From contig MGMS01000010.1 of assembly GCA_001796515.1 (NCBI GenBank), positions 82,209 through 146,208 on the forward strand: 64,000 bases of DNA, written 5' to 3'. A model generated the notes under the pieces. It was given only the letters and a program-made list of their open reading frames with translations. It was not told the DNA's origin and made no database searches. The position numbers and the translations under genes were made by a program. The stretch is from Chloroflexi bacterium RBG_13_51_36. GTDB lineage: Bacteria > Chloroflexota > Dehalococcoidia > GIF9 > AB-539-J10. This document shows, in pieces, positions 38,318 through 47,042 of the stretch. How positions within the stretch are numbered: the first letter of the stretch is position 1; every line of letters begins with the position of its first letter.

Positions 38318-39367
38318 ATGAGTAATAGTGCTAGGGACGATGTCGCTATGTTGGGCGGCCGTGAGTTTAAGCGTGTGAAAAACGGGCTGGATGAAACTCA
38401 GGTAGCGCCTTTCATTGATGAGCTTATTAAGGAGCGGGATAAACTGACCAAATCCCAGGATCATATCGCATCTCTCAATAGACTTGCGGAAAGGGCTATT
38501 GTTGAAGCGGATAAGCTGGCTTTACAGATCAAGACGGAAGCTACGGAACAAGCCAAAGCTGAGAGTGCTGCTATCATGGATAAAGCCAAAGAACAAGCTC
38601 GGCAGCTGGCGGAAAAGAAGATGGCTGAAGCTGTGGAGCTTGCTACCGAAAAGGCTAATGCAATCAAGGCCAAAGCTGAAGAACAAGCAGCAATCCTGCT
38701 GGAGAACGAGAAAACTAGAATCCGTAATGACCTGCGTAACCTTGTAAATGAGCAATTCGGCTACTTGCTGGAAGAACTGGAACGCCTCAAGCAGCAGGCA
38801 GCGGCAATACAGGCAGATTTTGACAATAGGTCGCCTGAACCCAGGGCACAGAAGAGCGCTGCAACTGCGGAAATCACGGAAAAGTTAGGCGCCGTCGCAG
38901 ATGAGATTGCGAAAATGAGCAATACCCTGGTCGCAGAAGGGAGCCAGAAAAAAGTCGCTGAGGAGAGCACGAAGAGGACAATTGATGAATACGTGGAGCC
39001 AAGCCAGGCTACGGCCAGCACGGAAAGAGATTTCGAATTGTCAAATCATCTTCAAATGCAGGAACAGCCGGAGTCGGGCAAGCCGCAATGGGAAGTGGAA
39101 ATCCTGCCTCCGTTTGAGATAGCCAAGATTATGGAAGTCGTGTCCTTCCTCGATCAATTACCCGAAGTTGCCAATACTGAAATGATTGTACCTCAGATAG
39201 ACGTGCCTTTGATTTTGGTCTTCCTGCGCAGGCCCATGAACGTTGTCGATGTGCTGCAGAAGATTCCGGCGGTGGCTCATGTCCAAGAAGTTACGGCTGA
39301 CAAAGCTGCCACCAACGGCAGACCAAAGAAAGTCCGCATAAGCCTCTCAGCGGAGAGAAGGTCGTAA
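38318..39367 (+). CDS. DivIVA-like coiled-coil protein with conserved C-terminal domain
   Basis: N-term REFKRVKNGLDETQVAPFIDELIKERDKL resembles the DivIVA N-domain; long Ala/Glu/Lys coiled coil; C-term ILPPFEIAKIMEVVSFLDQLPEVANTEMIVPQIDVPLILVFLRRP. Confidence 0.65.
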   Translation: MSNSARDDVAMLGGREFKRVKNGLDETQVAPFIDELIKERDKLTKSQDHIASLNRLAERAIVEADKLALQIKTEATEQAKAESAAIMDKAKEQARQLAEKKMAEAVELATEKANAIKAKAEEQAAILLENEKTRIRNDLRNLVNEQFGYLLEELERLKQQAAAIQADFDNRSPEPRAQKSAATAEITEKLGAVADEIAKMSNTLVAEGSQKKVAEESTKRTIDEYVEPSQATASTERDFELSNHLQMQEQPESGKPQWEVEILPPFEIAKIMEVVSFLDQLPEVANTEMIVPQIDVPLILVFLRRPMNVVDVLQKIPAVAHVQEVTADKAATNGRPKKVRISLSAERRS

Positions 39368-39408
39368 GATAAGGAAATAACCAATACGGGTTTTTGCGAC
39401 TATAAACG

Positions 39409-39514
39409 CCCAAGATCTCCTGGAGCTTGGGTCACCACTAGACCATCGTGTTATCGGTATAAGTAAATGGGGTGGCAGTCTCAGGAGTTGTCATCGGGCA
39501 ACAGATTCCTGCCA
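39409..39514 (+). other. Structured intergenic segment (two hairpins with a competing pairing)
   Basis: CCCAAGATCTCCTGGAGCTTGGG (39409-39431); CAGGAGTTG..CAACAGATTCCTG (39482-39511); TGGCAG(39474-39479)/CTGCCA(39509-39514) mutually exclusive with the second hairpin. Confidence 0.4.
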
Positions 39515-39744
39515 GTACCAGGTGTTTCTTCGGTCATCCCAGAATAGCGACTGGTCGCAGGAAATAGCTTTTTCAGAAGTTTTTGCCTCAATCGGTATTT
39601 CAGGGCTATCTGGTAGCTCGTGCTCGAAAGAGGGTTGAGACTACCCCTTTCTTTGTCAAGGGATTCCTTAAGGGATATTCAAAAATCTTCCTAGCTTCGT
39701 GCTATGATTTGGGGCATATTTCTCGAGGGAGAGGTCAGGAGTTC

Positions 39745-40824
39745 ATGATCGCATTTGAGGCGCGATGCAGCACTACTGCTATGGGGATAATGCCTCATCG
39801 GGATGTTGAGCGAGCACTGGAGCTTGCTCTGGGTCTGGATATCCCGTTCTGGCCCCAGCTTCCCAAGGTGAGCCTTTATGAAGATATGTATGTTCAAGCA
39901 TCACAGAATTTCCCTGGTATAGTTATTGACTTTGACAAAGGGAGGCTTAATTTCAACACTGCGCGATTTGAACAAGAACTCGACGGATATTTCGGGAAAA
40001 TGGACGCCCCGGAGGCTTTTGCCCTCACAGCCGAGTATTCCGCGGTACTCCACAAGTTTCTCTCTAGGGACCTTCAAGGCTACAAAGCTATCAGGGGACA
40101 GAACATTGGTCCCGTGAGCTTTGGCTTCAAGGTGCTCGATGAGAACCTTAAACCCATCATTTATAATGATGAGGCAAGGGCCATATTGTTTGATTTCATT
40201 CAGAAGAAAGCCAACATCCAGTATATGGAACTTAAAGAGAGGAATCCCGATGCCTTTGTCTGGCTGGATGAGCCAGGGCTGGGTTACGTGTTCAGTGGTC
40301 TATCCGGATATAATGAGCAACAAGCTAAACAAGACTACCATAATTTTGTCGCCGGACTGGAAGGGCCCAAAGGGCTGCATCTCTGCGCCGAGGTGAATTT
40401 GCCCTATCTGTTGGAGTTGGGTGTGGAGATTCTCTCCTTCGATGCCTATCAAATTGGGTTTATGCCCAAGGAATATGCAGGCAGCGTATCTGAATTCATC
40501 AAGGAAGGCGGGATTATCTCGTGGGGCATTGCTCCCACTGAATCCACAGTCCTGATGACGCACACACCAAAAACACTGGCAGCGATCCTATCAGATTACT
40601 GGGAGGTAATCTCGCAGAATACAGGTCTGTCCTTGCATCAAATTGCCATGCAGGCGTTGGTGGCGCCAGCCAGATGTTGCCTCAGTGACATAGGGCAAAG
40701 TGGTACCACCGGTAGGGAGACAGGCGAATGCCAAATCTCTAGCTCCGAGGAAGAGATTGTAGAGAAGGCATTTGCCTTCTTGCCTGAGATTTCGCAGATA
40801 CTAAGAGATAAGTATGGCGTGTAA
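39745..40824 (+). CDS. Methionine synthase II (MetE C-terminal/UROD-like) family protein
   Basis: MIAFEARCSTTAMGIMPHRDVERALELALGLDIPFWPQLP, VWLDEPGLGYVFSG, GLHLCAEVNLPYLLELGVEILSFDAY. Start chosen at internal ATG with RBS GGTCAGGAG. Confidence 0.75.
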   Translation: MIAFEARCSTTAMGIMPHRDVERALELALGLDIPFWPQLPKVSLYEDMYVQASQNFPGIVIDFDKGRLNFNTARFEQELDGYFGKMDAPEAFALTAEYSAVLHKFLSRDLQGYKAIRGQNIGPVSFGFKVLDENLKPIIYNDEARAILFDFIQKKANIQYMELKERNPDAFVWLDEPGLGYVFSGLSGYNEQQAKQDYHNFVAGLEGPKGLHLCAEVNLPYLLELGVEILSFDAYQIGFMPKEYAGSVSEFIKEGGIISWGIAPTESTVLMTHTPKTLAAILSDYWEVISQNTGLSLHQIAMQALVAPARCCLSDIGQSGTTGRETGECQISSSEEEIVEKAFAFLPEISQILRDKYGV

Positions 40825-40837
40825 AGAGGAGACTGAT

Positions 40838-41410
40838 ATGAAAGTATTAGGTATTATGGGCAGTCCACGTAGGCAAAGCAATACCGAAATCCTTCTCGAT
40901 AAGGCACTGGAAGGTGCCAGTGAGGCTGGAGCCGAAGTAGAAAAGGTACTGGTATCGAAGCTCAAAATCGCACCATGCCTTGAAATATATGCCTGTCGTA
41001 AGGATGGCGACTGCGCCATCAAGGATGATATGCAAGCGCTCTATGCTAAGCTTCTGGAAGCAGACCATATCGTTTTTGCCTCACCCATATTCTTTTATGG
41101 TGTTACCAGCCAGGCGAAGGCCATCATAGATAGATGTCAGGCGCTTTGGGTAAGAAGACATGAATTGGGCGTGGGCAAGGAAGATAGGCGAGTGCGGAGA
41201 GGGGTGTTCATTTCGGTAGGTGCTACCCGGGGCAAAAAGCTCTTTGACGGCGCAGTACTCACGGTGAAGTATTTCTTCGATGCCATCGGTGTGGAATACT
41301 CCGGTGGTTTGTTAGTCAGGGGCATCGATGTCAAAGCCCAGATTAAGGAGCATCCCGCCACTCTCGAAGATGCGTTCCGCCTCGGTCAAGAGCTTGTCCA
41401 TGGAGGATAG
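40838..41410 (+). CDS. Flavodoxin-like / NADPH-dependent FMN reductase family protein
   Basis: MKVLGIMGSPRRQSNTEILLDKALEGA, DHIVFASPIFFYGVTSQAKAIIDRCQ. Confidence 0.85.
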   Translation: MKVLGIMGSPRRQSNTEILLDKALEGASEAGAEVEKVLVSKLKIAPCLEIYACRKDGDCAIKDDMQALYAKLLEADHIVFASPIFFYGVTSQAKAIIDRCQALWVRRHELGVGKEDRRVRRGVFISVGATRGKKLFDGAVLTVKYFFDAIGVEYSGGLLVRGIDVKAQIKEHPATLEDAFRLGQELVHGG

Positions 41411-41419
41411 GGACGGACG

Positions 41420-41578
41420 ATGAAGGCAATAAGAACTGACAATCTCACCAAGATGTTTGGTCAGCTTGTCGTCCTACATCATACCTCATTTGATTGGGCT
41501 CTTACTTTTTCTCGGAGATGGAAGCTGACCAGCAGCGAGTGTAGCAGTGATTTGAACGAGGTGCCGCTAACTGTGTAA
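41420..41578 (+). pseudogene. N-terminal remnant of an ABC transporter ATP-binding subunit
   Basis: MKAIRTDNLTKMFGQLVVLHHTSF is a classical ABC ATPase N-terminus; then unrelated sequence and a stop, with no Walker A. Confidence 0.5.
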
Positions 41579-41662
41579 AATGATGAAGCTGCTACGGATT
41601 CAAGTAGCGTAAAGAGGCAAGTCTCTTAATTATGGTCAACCCTAGACCGCGGGAGGTGTTTC

Positions 41663-42694
41663 ATGTCATTGTCACCGGAAGAAAAGCGCAGAATCTACGA
41701 GGAAGAGAAAGCACGGATTGAGGCGGAGCAGAAACAACGGATGACTGCTGGTGGGTCATCCACGGGGCTGGAACCGAATGTCGCCGGGTTGCTTTGTTAC
41801 TCGGGGGGCTGGATTAGTGGCATTGTGTTTCTGGTAATCGAGCAGAAGAATAAATTTGTCCGCTTCCATGCCCTCCAGTCAATAGTCACATTTGCTGCAT
41901 TGACTGTAGCCGGTGCTCTTCTGGGCTGGATACCGTATGCGGGGGTCGTGTTCGGCACCGTTATAGTCATCCTGGCCTTCATCCTGTGGGTGGTTCTGAT
42001 GGTCAAGGCTTACCAGGGTGAATTGTATAAGGTCCCGGTCGCCGGTCAGGTGGCTGCGGGATTGATGCCTGCTAATTGGGGTGCCGAAAAGCCTGTAACA
42101 GGGGAAGAACAGAAGACGGCTGAGGCAACGAGCACCGGAGGAGATGAAAGACCGCCGGAGCCTAAAGCGGCACAAGCGCAAAACGTGGCAGAAAAGGCTA
42201 GGGAGTTTGGGAGACGAACGGAGGATTACTTCGCCAGGACAAGGGCCGGCAGGGTTGCCGGCTATAGCGTGACCATCTTCTTTAATGTAGTTTTCCTTAT
42301 ATTCTTTTCCTTCTTCCACCGGTACATAGCCTGGTACCATACTGAGCCGGACGGCGCCATTACCAGATTGCCACTCCTTACCAGCGATTATTTCACCTGG
42401 CTTCCCATTCTGGTTACGGCGCTGGCCATCTCGATAGCCGCCCACATTGTATTGATTGCTTACGATAGGTACTGGCTGCGGGAGGTTACTCACATTATCC
42501 TCGGGGCGATTGGTGCTACGGTGGTTGCCAAGCTGATAGCCATATTCCCATTTGATTTCAGCGTGATTCCTAATCCCTCCGCTGCTGATATGGTGCCGGT
42601 GGCAGTAACCATTGTCCTGGTCATCATCGCCGTTGGCCTGGGAATCGGGGCGCTGGTTCGTCTCATAAAGTTATTGGTCGGCGTAGCACAGTGA
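41663..42694 (+). CDS. DUF4870-like membrane protein with C-terminal multi-TM region
   Basis: NVAGLLCYSGGWISGIVFLVIEQKNKFVRFHALQSIVTFA matches the DUF4870 pattern. Confidence 0.75.
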   Translation: MSLSPEEKRRIYEEEKARIEAEQKQRMTAGGSSTGLEPNVAGLLCYSGGWISGIVFLVIEQKNKFVRFHALQSIVTFAALTVAGALLGWIPYAGVVFGTVIVILAFILWVVLMVKAYQGELYKVPVAGQVAAGLMPANWGAEKPVTGEEQKTAEATSTGGDERPPEPKAAQAQNVAEKAREFGRRTEDYFARTRAGRVAGYSVTIFFNVVFLIFFSFFHRYIAWYHTEPDGAITRLPLLTSDYFTWLPILVTALAISIAAHIVLIAYDRYWLREVTHIILGAIGATVVAKLIAIFPFDFSVIPNPSAADMVPVAVTIVLVIIAVGLGIGALVRLIKLLVGVAQ

Positions 42695-42725
42695 AGGCGA
42701 GACTCCCAGAAAAGGAGGTTGTAAC

Positions 42726-42899
42726 ATGTCTAGAAATGCCAAAATTGCCTACGTCAGCCTCATTGGTCTGGTGGGGTTGATAGTGCTTTTGGTGGGGATA
42801 TTCACGTCCTTTAGCTTCGGCATCGCTCTAATCATAGCCATAGCCTGCTGGGTGGGGAGCGGCATCCTGGCGAAATACTGGGAAGTCAATAAAAAATGA
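42726..42899 (+). CDS. Small membrane protein (57 aa)
   Basis: MSRNAKIAYVSLIGLVGLIVLLVGIFTSFSFGIALIIAIACWVGSGILAKYWEVNKK; RBS AAAGGAGG; absent from ORF track because of length. Confidence 0.6.
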   Translation: MSRNAKIAYVSLIGLVGLIVLLVGIFTSFSFGIALIIAIACWVGSGILAKYWEVNKK

Positions 42900-43013
42900 C
42901 AGAAAGACTGAGATCAACTGTATTCTTCTCTGCGTCGCTACGCGATTAGGGAAGCCAGCGAAGCAACACCATTGAGCAGAGCGTAGGAAGGAAAGGGTTG
43001 ACTCTCAAGCCGG

Positions 43014-44405
43014 TTAGTAGCGTTTAGCTTGCCGCGTAGATTTTACATTGCCCCGGTAATCCGGAGCGGTGATGTTGAATACCAGGTTTATCCTGGGGTC
43101 CACCATTCGTGAACTGATTCGCGGTTCAATCTCTTCTAAAGAGAGACATGTAGTGACCACCATGGGCAGCCGGGCATTATAGCGGTAGTTTATCAAGTGA
43201 TATAGTTTCTCCTGAGCCCAGGGCGTGGCCGATTGCTCCCCGAAGTCATCGAGTATCAGCAGCGGCGTCTCTTTGAGCTTCTCGAAAAATTCGTCATAGG
43301 ATATTTTGCTGTCCGGACTGAATGTCGAACGTAAATGGTCCAAAAGCTCGGGGACAACCACAAATAAGACCGGCTTCCCTTGTGCCCGTTGATAGTTAGC
43401 GATAGCTGCTGCCAGATGGGTCTTCCCACAGCCATTGACACCGTGGAATATCAACCAACCTTCCGGGGAGCGAGCGAATTCCACCGCCAACCTGAAAGCC
43501 TCGTGCAAATTTTGCCGCTGTTCCAGGGGAAGTTCCGTCCTCTTGTGGTCAAAATTGTCAAAGGTCATATTTCGCAATAGCTCCAGCTCTAAGCTGCCTT
43601 GAGGCTCGGAGGGCAATTTTTGCTCAATCGTCCATACCTGGCAAAATTCATTATCAGCAAGATGGCCGCGTAAGCGTTCGTCTATTCTTTCCATAGGTAC
43701 ATCGGTAGTGAGCACTGTGGCCAACTTAATATTGAAGCGATGATGAAGGAGTTGCTCCAGCTTCTCTTTAGCCCAGGCTGTAGCGCTTCCCAGGGTAAGG
43801 TCATCAAGCACTAATAGAGGCACATTCTTCACTTGCTCGAACAGCTCGTCATAAGTAGTGTCGCTGGCAGGACTGAATGCGGAGCGGAGGTGGTCCAGGA
43901 GGTCAGCAGCGGTGATATAGAATGCTGGTTCCCCTAGCTTGAGACGGTGACTGGCGATAGCACAAGCCAGGTGTGTTTTACCAGAGCCGCTGGGACCCAA
44001 AAATACCAGCCAACCCTGAGGACTATCAGCAAAGGCTTTGGCAGCCTGGCAGACCTGAGCAAAGCGCTCTTGGGAAGCGGCATTTGCCCCTTTCCCCTTA
44101 GGAGATAAATTGCCAAAGGTAAGCTGAGACAGGGAACCCAAGTTGCTGTATTTCTCAAGATACTCTGTTTTTTTCTTTCTCAGCTCCCCTTTACTGCATC
44201 GGCAGGGTACCACCCGGCTGAAATCAGCTTTCCCTGAATCTAGAGCAGGGTGAACAAAGCCTGCCCCTTTGCAGACAGGGCAGATTCGACCCGCGCCTTC
44301 TTCTGTTGAGGGAAGGGGAGCGTTATCTTCTGACCATGTGTCCATATTGGCCCTTGATGTATTTGTCGGGGTCAATCTTTTTAATATTTCTCCTATGTTC
44401 TCCAC
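43014..44405 (-). CDS. Double-AAA+ DnaC/DnaI-type helicase-loader protein
   Basis: N-terminal Zn motif CPVCKGAGF..CRC, then two AAA+ modules each with Walker A (GPSGSGKTHLACAIA; GVNGCGKTHLAAAIA) and Walker B (LLVLDDL; LLILDDF). Confidence 0.85.
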   Translation of the reverse strand: MENIGEILKRLTPTNTSRANMDTWSEDNAPLPSTEEGAGRICPVCKGAGFVHPALDSGKADFSRVVPCRCSKGELRKKKTEYLEKYSNLGSLSQLTFGNLSPKGKGANAASQERFAQVCQAAKAFADSPQGWLVFLGPSGSGKTHLACAIASHRLKLGEPAFYITAADLLDHLRSAFSPASDTTYDELFEQVKNVPLLVLDDLTLGSATAWAKEKLEQLLHHRFNIKLATVLTTDVPMERIDERLRGHLADNEFCQVWTIEQKLPSEPQGSLELELLRNMTFDNFDHKRTELPLEQRQNLHEAFRLAVEFARSPEGWLIFHGVNGCGKTHLAAAIANYQRAQGKPVLFVVVPELLDHLRSTFSPDSKISYDEFFEKLKETPLLILDDFGEQSATPWAQEKLYHLINYRYNARLPMVVTTCLSLEEIEPRISSRMVDPRINLVFNITAPDYRGNVKSTRQAKRY

Positions 44406-44979
44406 TGTCTTTACCTTCGCGGGCCCATCTTTCCAGGATGCGGGCGATATATCTCCAGCTGCGTTTATTCAGGGCAACTGCTTCCTTGAAGGCTTCTTCA
44501 ATCCACTGGGGCGGATAAAGCTTCTCGGCTTCCTTAAGTTCCTCAGCAATCATGGGTGTTATCATGCCGATATTCTGCTCGTAGAGAGCGAAGATGTTGA
44601 TGGCCGATGGCTGAAGGCTATCGCCGGCCAGGGAATAGACATCCTCAGGCACTCCATCTATATTTGAGGTCGAGTGTGATAGAGCACCGTGCTCCACAGC
44701 CGAGTTGAGAGCCCGTCGAAGTGTCTCTTCGCTTAACTCAGGTGATACCCGATGCCTTTCAGCTTTCAGTTCCTTGTAGGCAACCCTGACAACATCGGTG
44801 TGAGGGCGGAACGATTTTCTGCGCATAAGATACGACACGTACAACACTACTTTTAGTTCGGCCAGGTCTTGAATCTTAGGCATCACGTGAGTAAAAAACG
44901 AGTCAGGTAAGGAGACAAAACTTGTTTCGCTGTGAGAACTCAACAATTGCCTGTCAGGCATCTTCACACCATTGACCAA
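44323..44979 (-). CDS. DnaD domain protein
   Basis: FTHVMPKIQDLAELKVVLYVSYLMRRK; ALYEQNIGMITPMIAEELKEAEKLYPPQWIEEAFKEAVALNKRSWRYIARILERW. Confidence 0.85.
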   Translation of the reverse strand: MVNGVKMPDRQLLSSHSETSFVSLPDSFFTHVMPKIQDLAELKVVLYVSYLMRRKSFRPHTDVVRVAYKELKAERHRVSPELSEETLRRALNSAVEHGALSHSTSNIDGVPEDVYSLAGDSLQPSAINIFALYEQNIGMITPMIAEELKEAEKLYPPQWIEEAFKEAVALNKRSWRYIARILERWAREGKDSGEHRRNIKKIDPDKYIKGQYGHMVRR

Positions 44980-44997
44980 CCAAGAAAAGTCCGTGGT

Positions 44998-46374
44998 TTA
45001 GGAGGCAGAAACCGGCTCAGTCTCCAGATTATCGAATTTGGTAGTCCTTTCCAGGAAGCGCAGCTTTCTTTGTCCCAAAGGACCGTTGCGGTGCTTAGCT
45101 ACGATAATATCAGCGATGCCGCGAGGATAAGGTTCTGTTTCAATGTCATGGACCTTGCTCCAATCTTCGGGAGAGTAATTCAGATCTTCCCGGTGAATGA
45201 AAATGACCACGTCAGCATCCTGCTCAATGCTACCAGATTCGCGCAGGTCAGAAAGTTGAGGTATATGGGAGGGACGCGCTTCGATGGCCCGACTAAGTTG
45301 CGATAGGGCCAAGACGGGCACATTCAGTTCCCGGGCCAAAGTCTTCAGGGCACGAGTTATGCTACTGAGCTCTTGGACTCGGGTTTCGTTTTTGCCATCG
45401 CCCTGTATCAATTGCAGATAATCGATGATAATCAGGTCAATGCCGCGTTCGAAGTGAAGTCGCCGTGCCTTACTCCTTATATCTAGGACACGAAGTTGAG
45501 GCGAATCATCAACGTAAATCGGTGCCTCGGACAGGATGCCACTCGCTTCCATGATCTTCATCTCATCCCTCTCGCTAAAGCGCCCAAGACGAACCTTTGC
45601 AGAATCGACCCCTGATTCGCTGGCTAGAAGTCTATGTACGACTGACTCTCGGGACATTTCCAAACTGAACAGTGCGATGCAGGCCTTCTGGTTGATAGCA
45701 GCGTTTCTAGCAACATTTAGGGCCAAGCTGGTCTTACCCAGACTAGTCTTGGCGGCCAAAACGACCAGGTCGGTCCTCTGCAATCCTCCCAGGAAATCAT
45801 CTAAAGCCGCAAAACCAGTTAGAATATGAGGTATTTCCCCTGTCCTAAGTGTAGTAGATGGCCCAGCTTTGTCAAAATATTGACCTAGGACATCGCGAAT
45901 CGGAACAAGGCCTCGAAGCCCTTGCCTGGCTCGAACTTTGAACAAGATATCTTCGGCGTCGTTTAGGCTGGCCTCAACATTTGGGCTGGCTTCGTAGCCA
46001 AGGACCTTGATCTGCTCAGCGGCGGCGATTAGCCGCCGCATTACCGCTGTATCGGATACTATTTGAGCATAATATTCAACATGGAGGGATGTCGGCACAT
46101 TGCCTATTAGATGGCTTAAGAAGGCGGCACCACCAACTTGTTCCAGCTTGTCCTGGCGCATCAGCTCATGGGCCGCTGTAATCTGGTTTATGACTTCATT
46201 GCGCTGATAAAGAGAAAAACAAGCCTGGTAAATCGCCCGATTTGTTTCTGAGAAAAAATCCTCGGGCTTGAGAGAAGCAGCAATCTTCAGTATGGCATCA
46301 GGGTCAATGAGCAGAGAGCCAATTACTGCCTCTTCGGCTTCAATATCATGAGGTGGTGACTTTTCCTCGGCCAC
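44998..46374 (-). CDS. dnaB: Replicative DNA helicase DnaB
   Basis: PPHDIEAEEAVIGSLLIDPDAI; TDLVVLAAKTSLGKTSLALNVARNAA; IIIDYLQLIQGDG; LSQLSRAIEARPSHIPQLSDLRESGSIEQDADVVIFIHRE. Confidence 0.97.
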   Translation of the reverse strand: MAEEKSPPHDIEAEEAVIGSLLIDPDAILKIAASLKPEDFFSETNRAIYQACFSLYQRNEVINQITAAHELMRQDKLEQVGGAAFLSHLIGNVPTSLHVEYYAQIVSDTAVMRRLIAAAEQIKVLGYEASPNVEASLNDAEDILFKVRARQGLRGLVPIRDVLGQYFDKAGPSTTLRTGEIPHILTGFAALDDFLGGLQRTDLVVLAAKTSLGKTSLALNVARNAAINQKACIALFSLEMSRESVVHRLLASESGVDSAKVRLGRFSERDEMKIMEASGILSEAPIYVDDSPQLRVLDIRSKARRLHFERGIDLIIIDYLQLIQGDGKNETRVQELSSITRALKTLARELNVPVLALSQLSRAIEARPSHIPQLSDLRESGSIEQDADVVIFIHREDLNYSPEDWSKVHDIETEPYPRGIADIIVAKHRNGPLGQRKLRFLERTTKFDNLETEPVSAS

Positions 46375-46376
46375 GC

Positions 46377-47003
46377 CTACTCGGTCTCCTCTTCCTTCCC
46401 TTTCTCCTCCTCGTCCCCTTTCTCTTCCTTTTTCCCTTTCCTCCTCTTCTTCTCTTTCTCTTGCTTTGTCTCCACTTCTTTGTCTGTGTCTGCCTGTTTT
46501 TCCTTCTCTTTCGTCTTAGGTTGCTTTTTCTCCACTCTTTTCTCTGTCTCTGTCTTTTCTTCTTCCTCGATAACCACCGTGATTCTCGGCCTAATGTCAC
46601 TGGCTAACTTAACGGCTACTTCGTAACTACCCGTTTGGCGGAAAGGTTTCTCCAAGTCTATCTTCTTTTTGTCAATAACAGAACCTGTGGCCCGACCCAA
46701 TTCTTCAGCTATGTCGGCAGCGGTAACGGAGCCAAACAAGCGCTCTCCCGCACCCATGCGAGCCTTAAACCGAATTTCCTTCCCCTCAATTTGTTGGGCC
46801 AGTTCGACGAGCTTATCCCGGTCAATATTCTCCTCAAGCTTCTCCCTCTCCAGCCTGGACTCGACTTGCTTCATGACCGTGGGGGTGGCTACCAAAGCTA
46901 AACCCCGAGGAAGAAGAAAATTCTTTGCATAGCCCTTGCTTACCTCTTTTATTTCTCCGGCCTTTCCCTTTCCCGGAAGGTCTTCTAACAAAACGACTTT
47001 CAT
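46377..47003 (-). CDS. rplI: 50S ribosomal protein L9 with long charged C-terminal extension
   Basis: MKVVLLEDLPGKGKAGEIKEVSKGYAKNFLLPRGLA; after about residue 148 a Lys/Glu-rich tail of about 60 residues. Confidence 0.93.
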   Translation of the reverse strand: MKVVLLEDLPGKGKAGEIKEVSKGYAKNFLLPRGLALVATPTVMKQVESRLEREKLEENIDRDKLVELAQQIEGKEIRFKARMGAGERLFGSVTAADIAEELGRATGSVIDKKKIDLEKPFRQTGSYEVAVKLASDIRPRITVVIEEEEKTETEKRVEKKQPKTKEKEKQADTDKEVETKQEKEKKRRKGKKEEKGDEEEKGKEEETE

Positions 47004-47042
47004 AAAACTCCTCCCCCAACGCTCAGGACTCTGAGTGCTGGG

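Noticed and set aside
42900-43013. GCGTCGCTACGC..GAAGCCAGCGAAGCAAC segment as another TTCG repeat copy
   Set aside because: Similarity to the TTCG family is too weak and it lacks the terminal ATGACA motif.
46353-46607. 84-aa Leu/Phe/Pro-rich ORF on the + strand opposite rplI, and the Lys/Arg-rich ORF 46346-46600
   Set aside because: Antisense/alternate-frame shadows of the low-complexity charged tail of L9; no start context.
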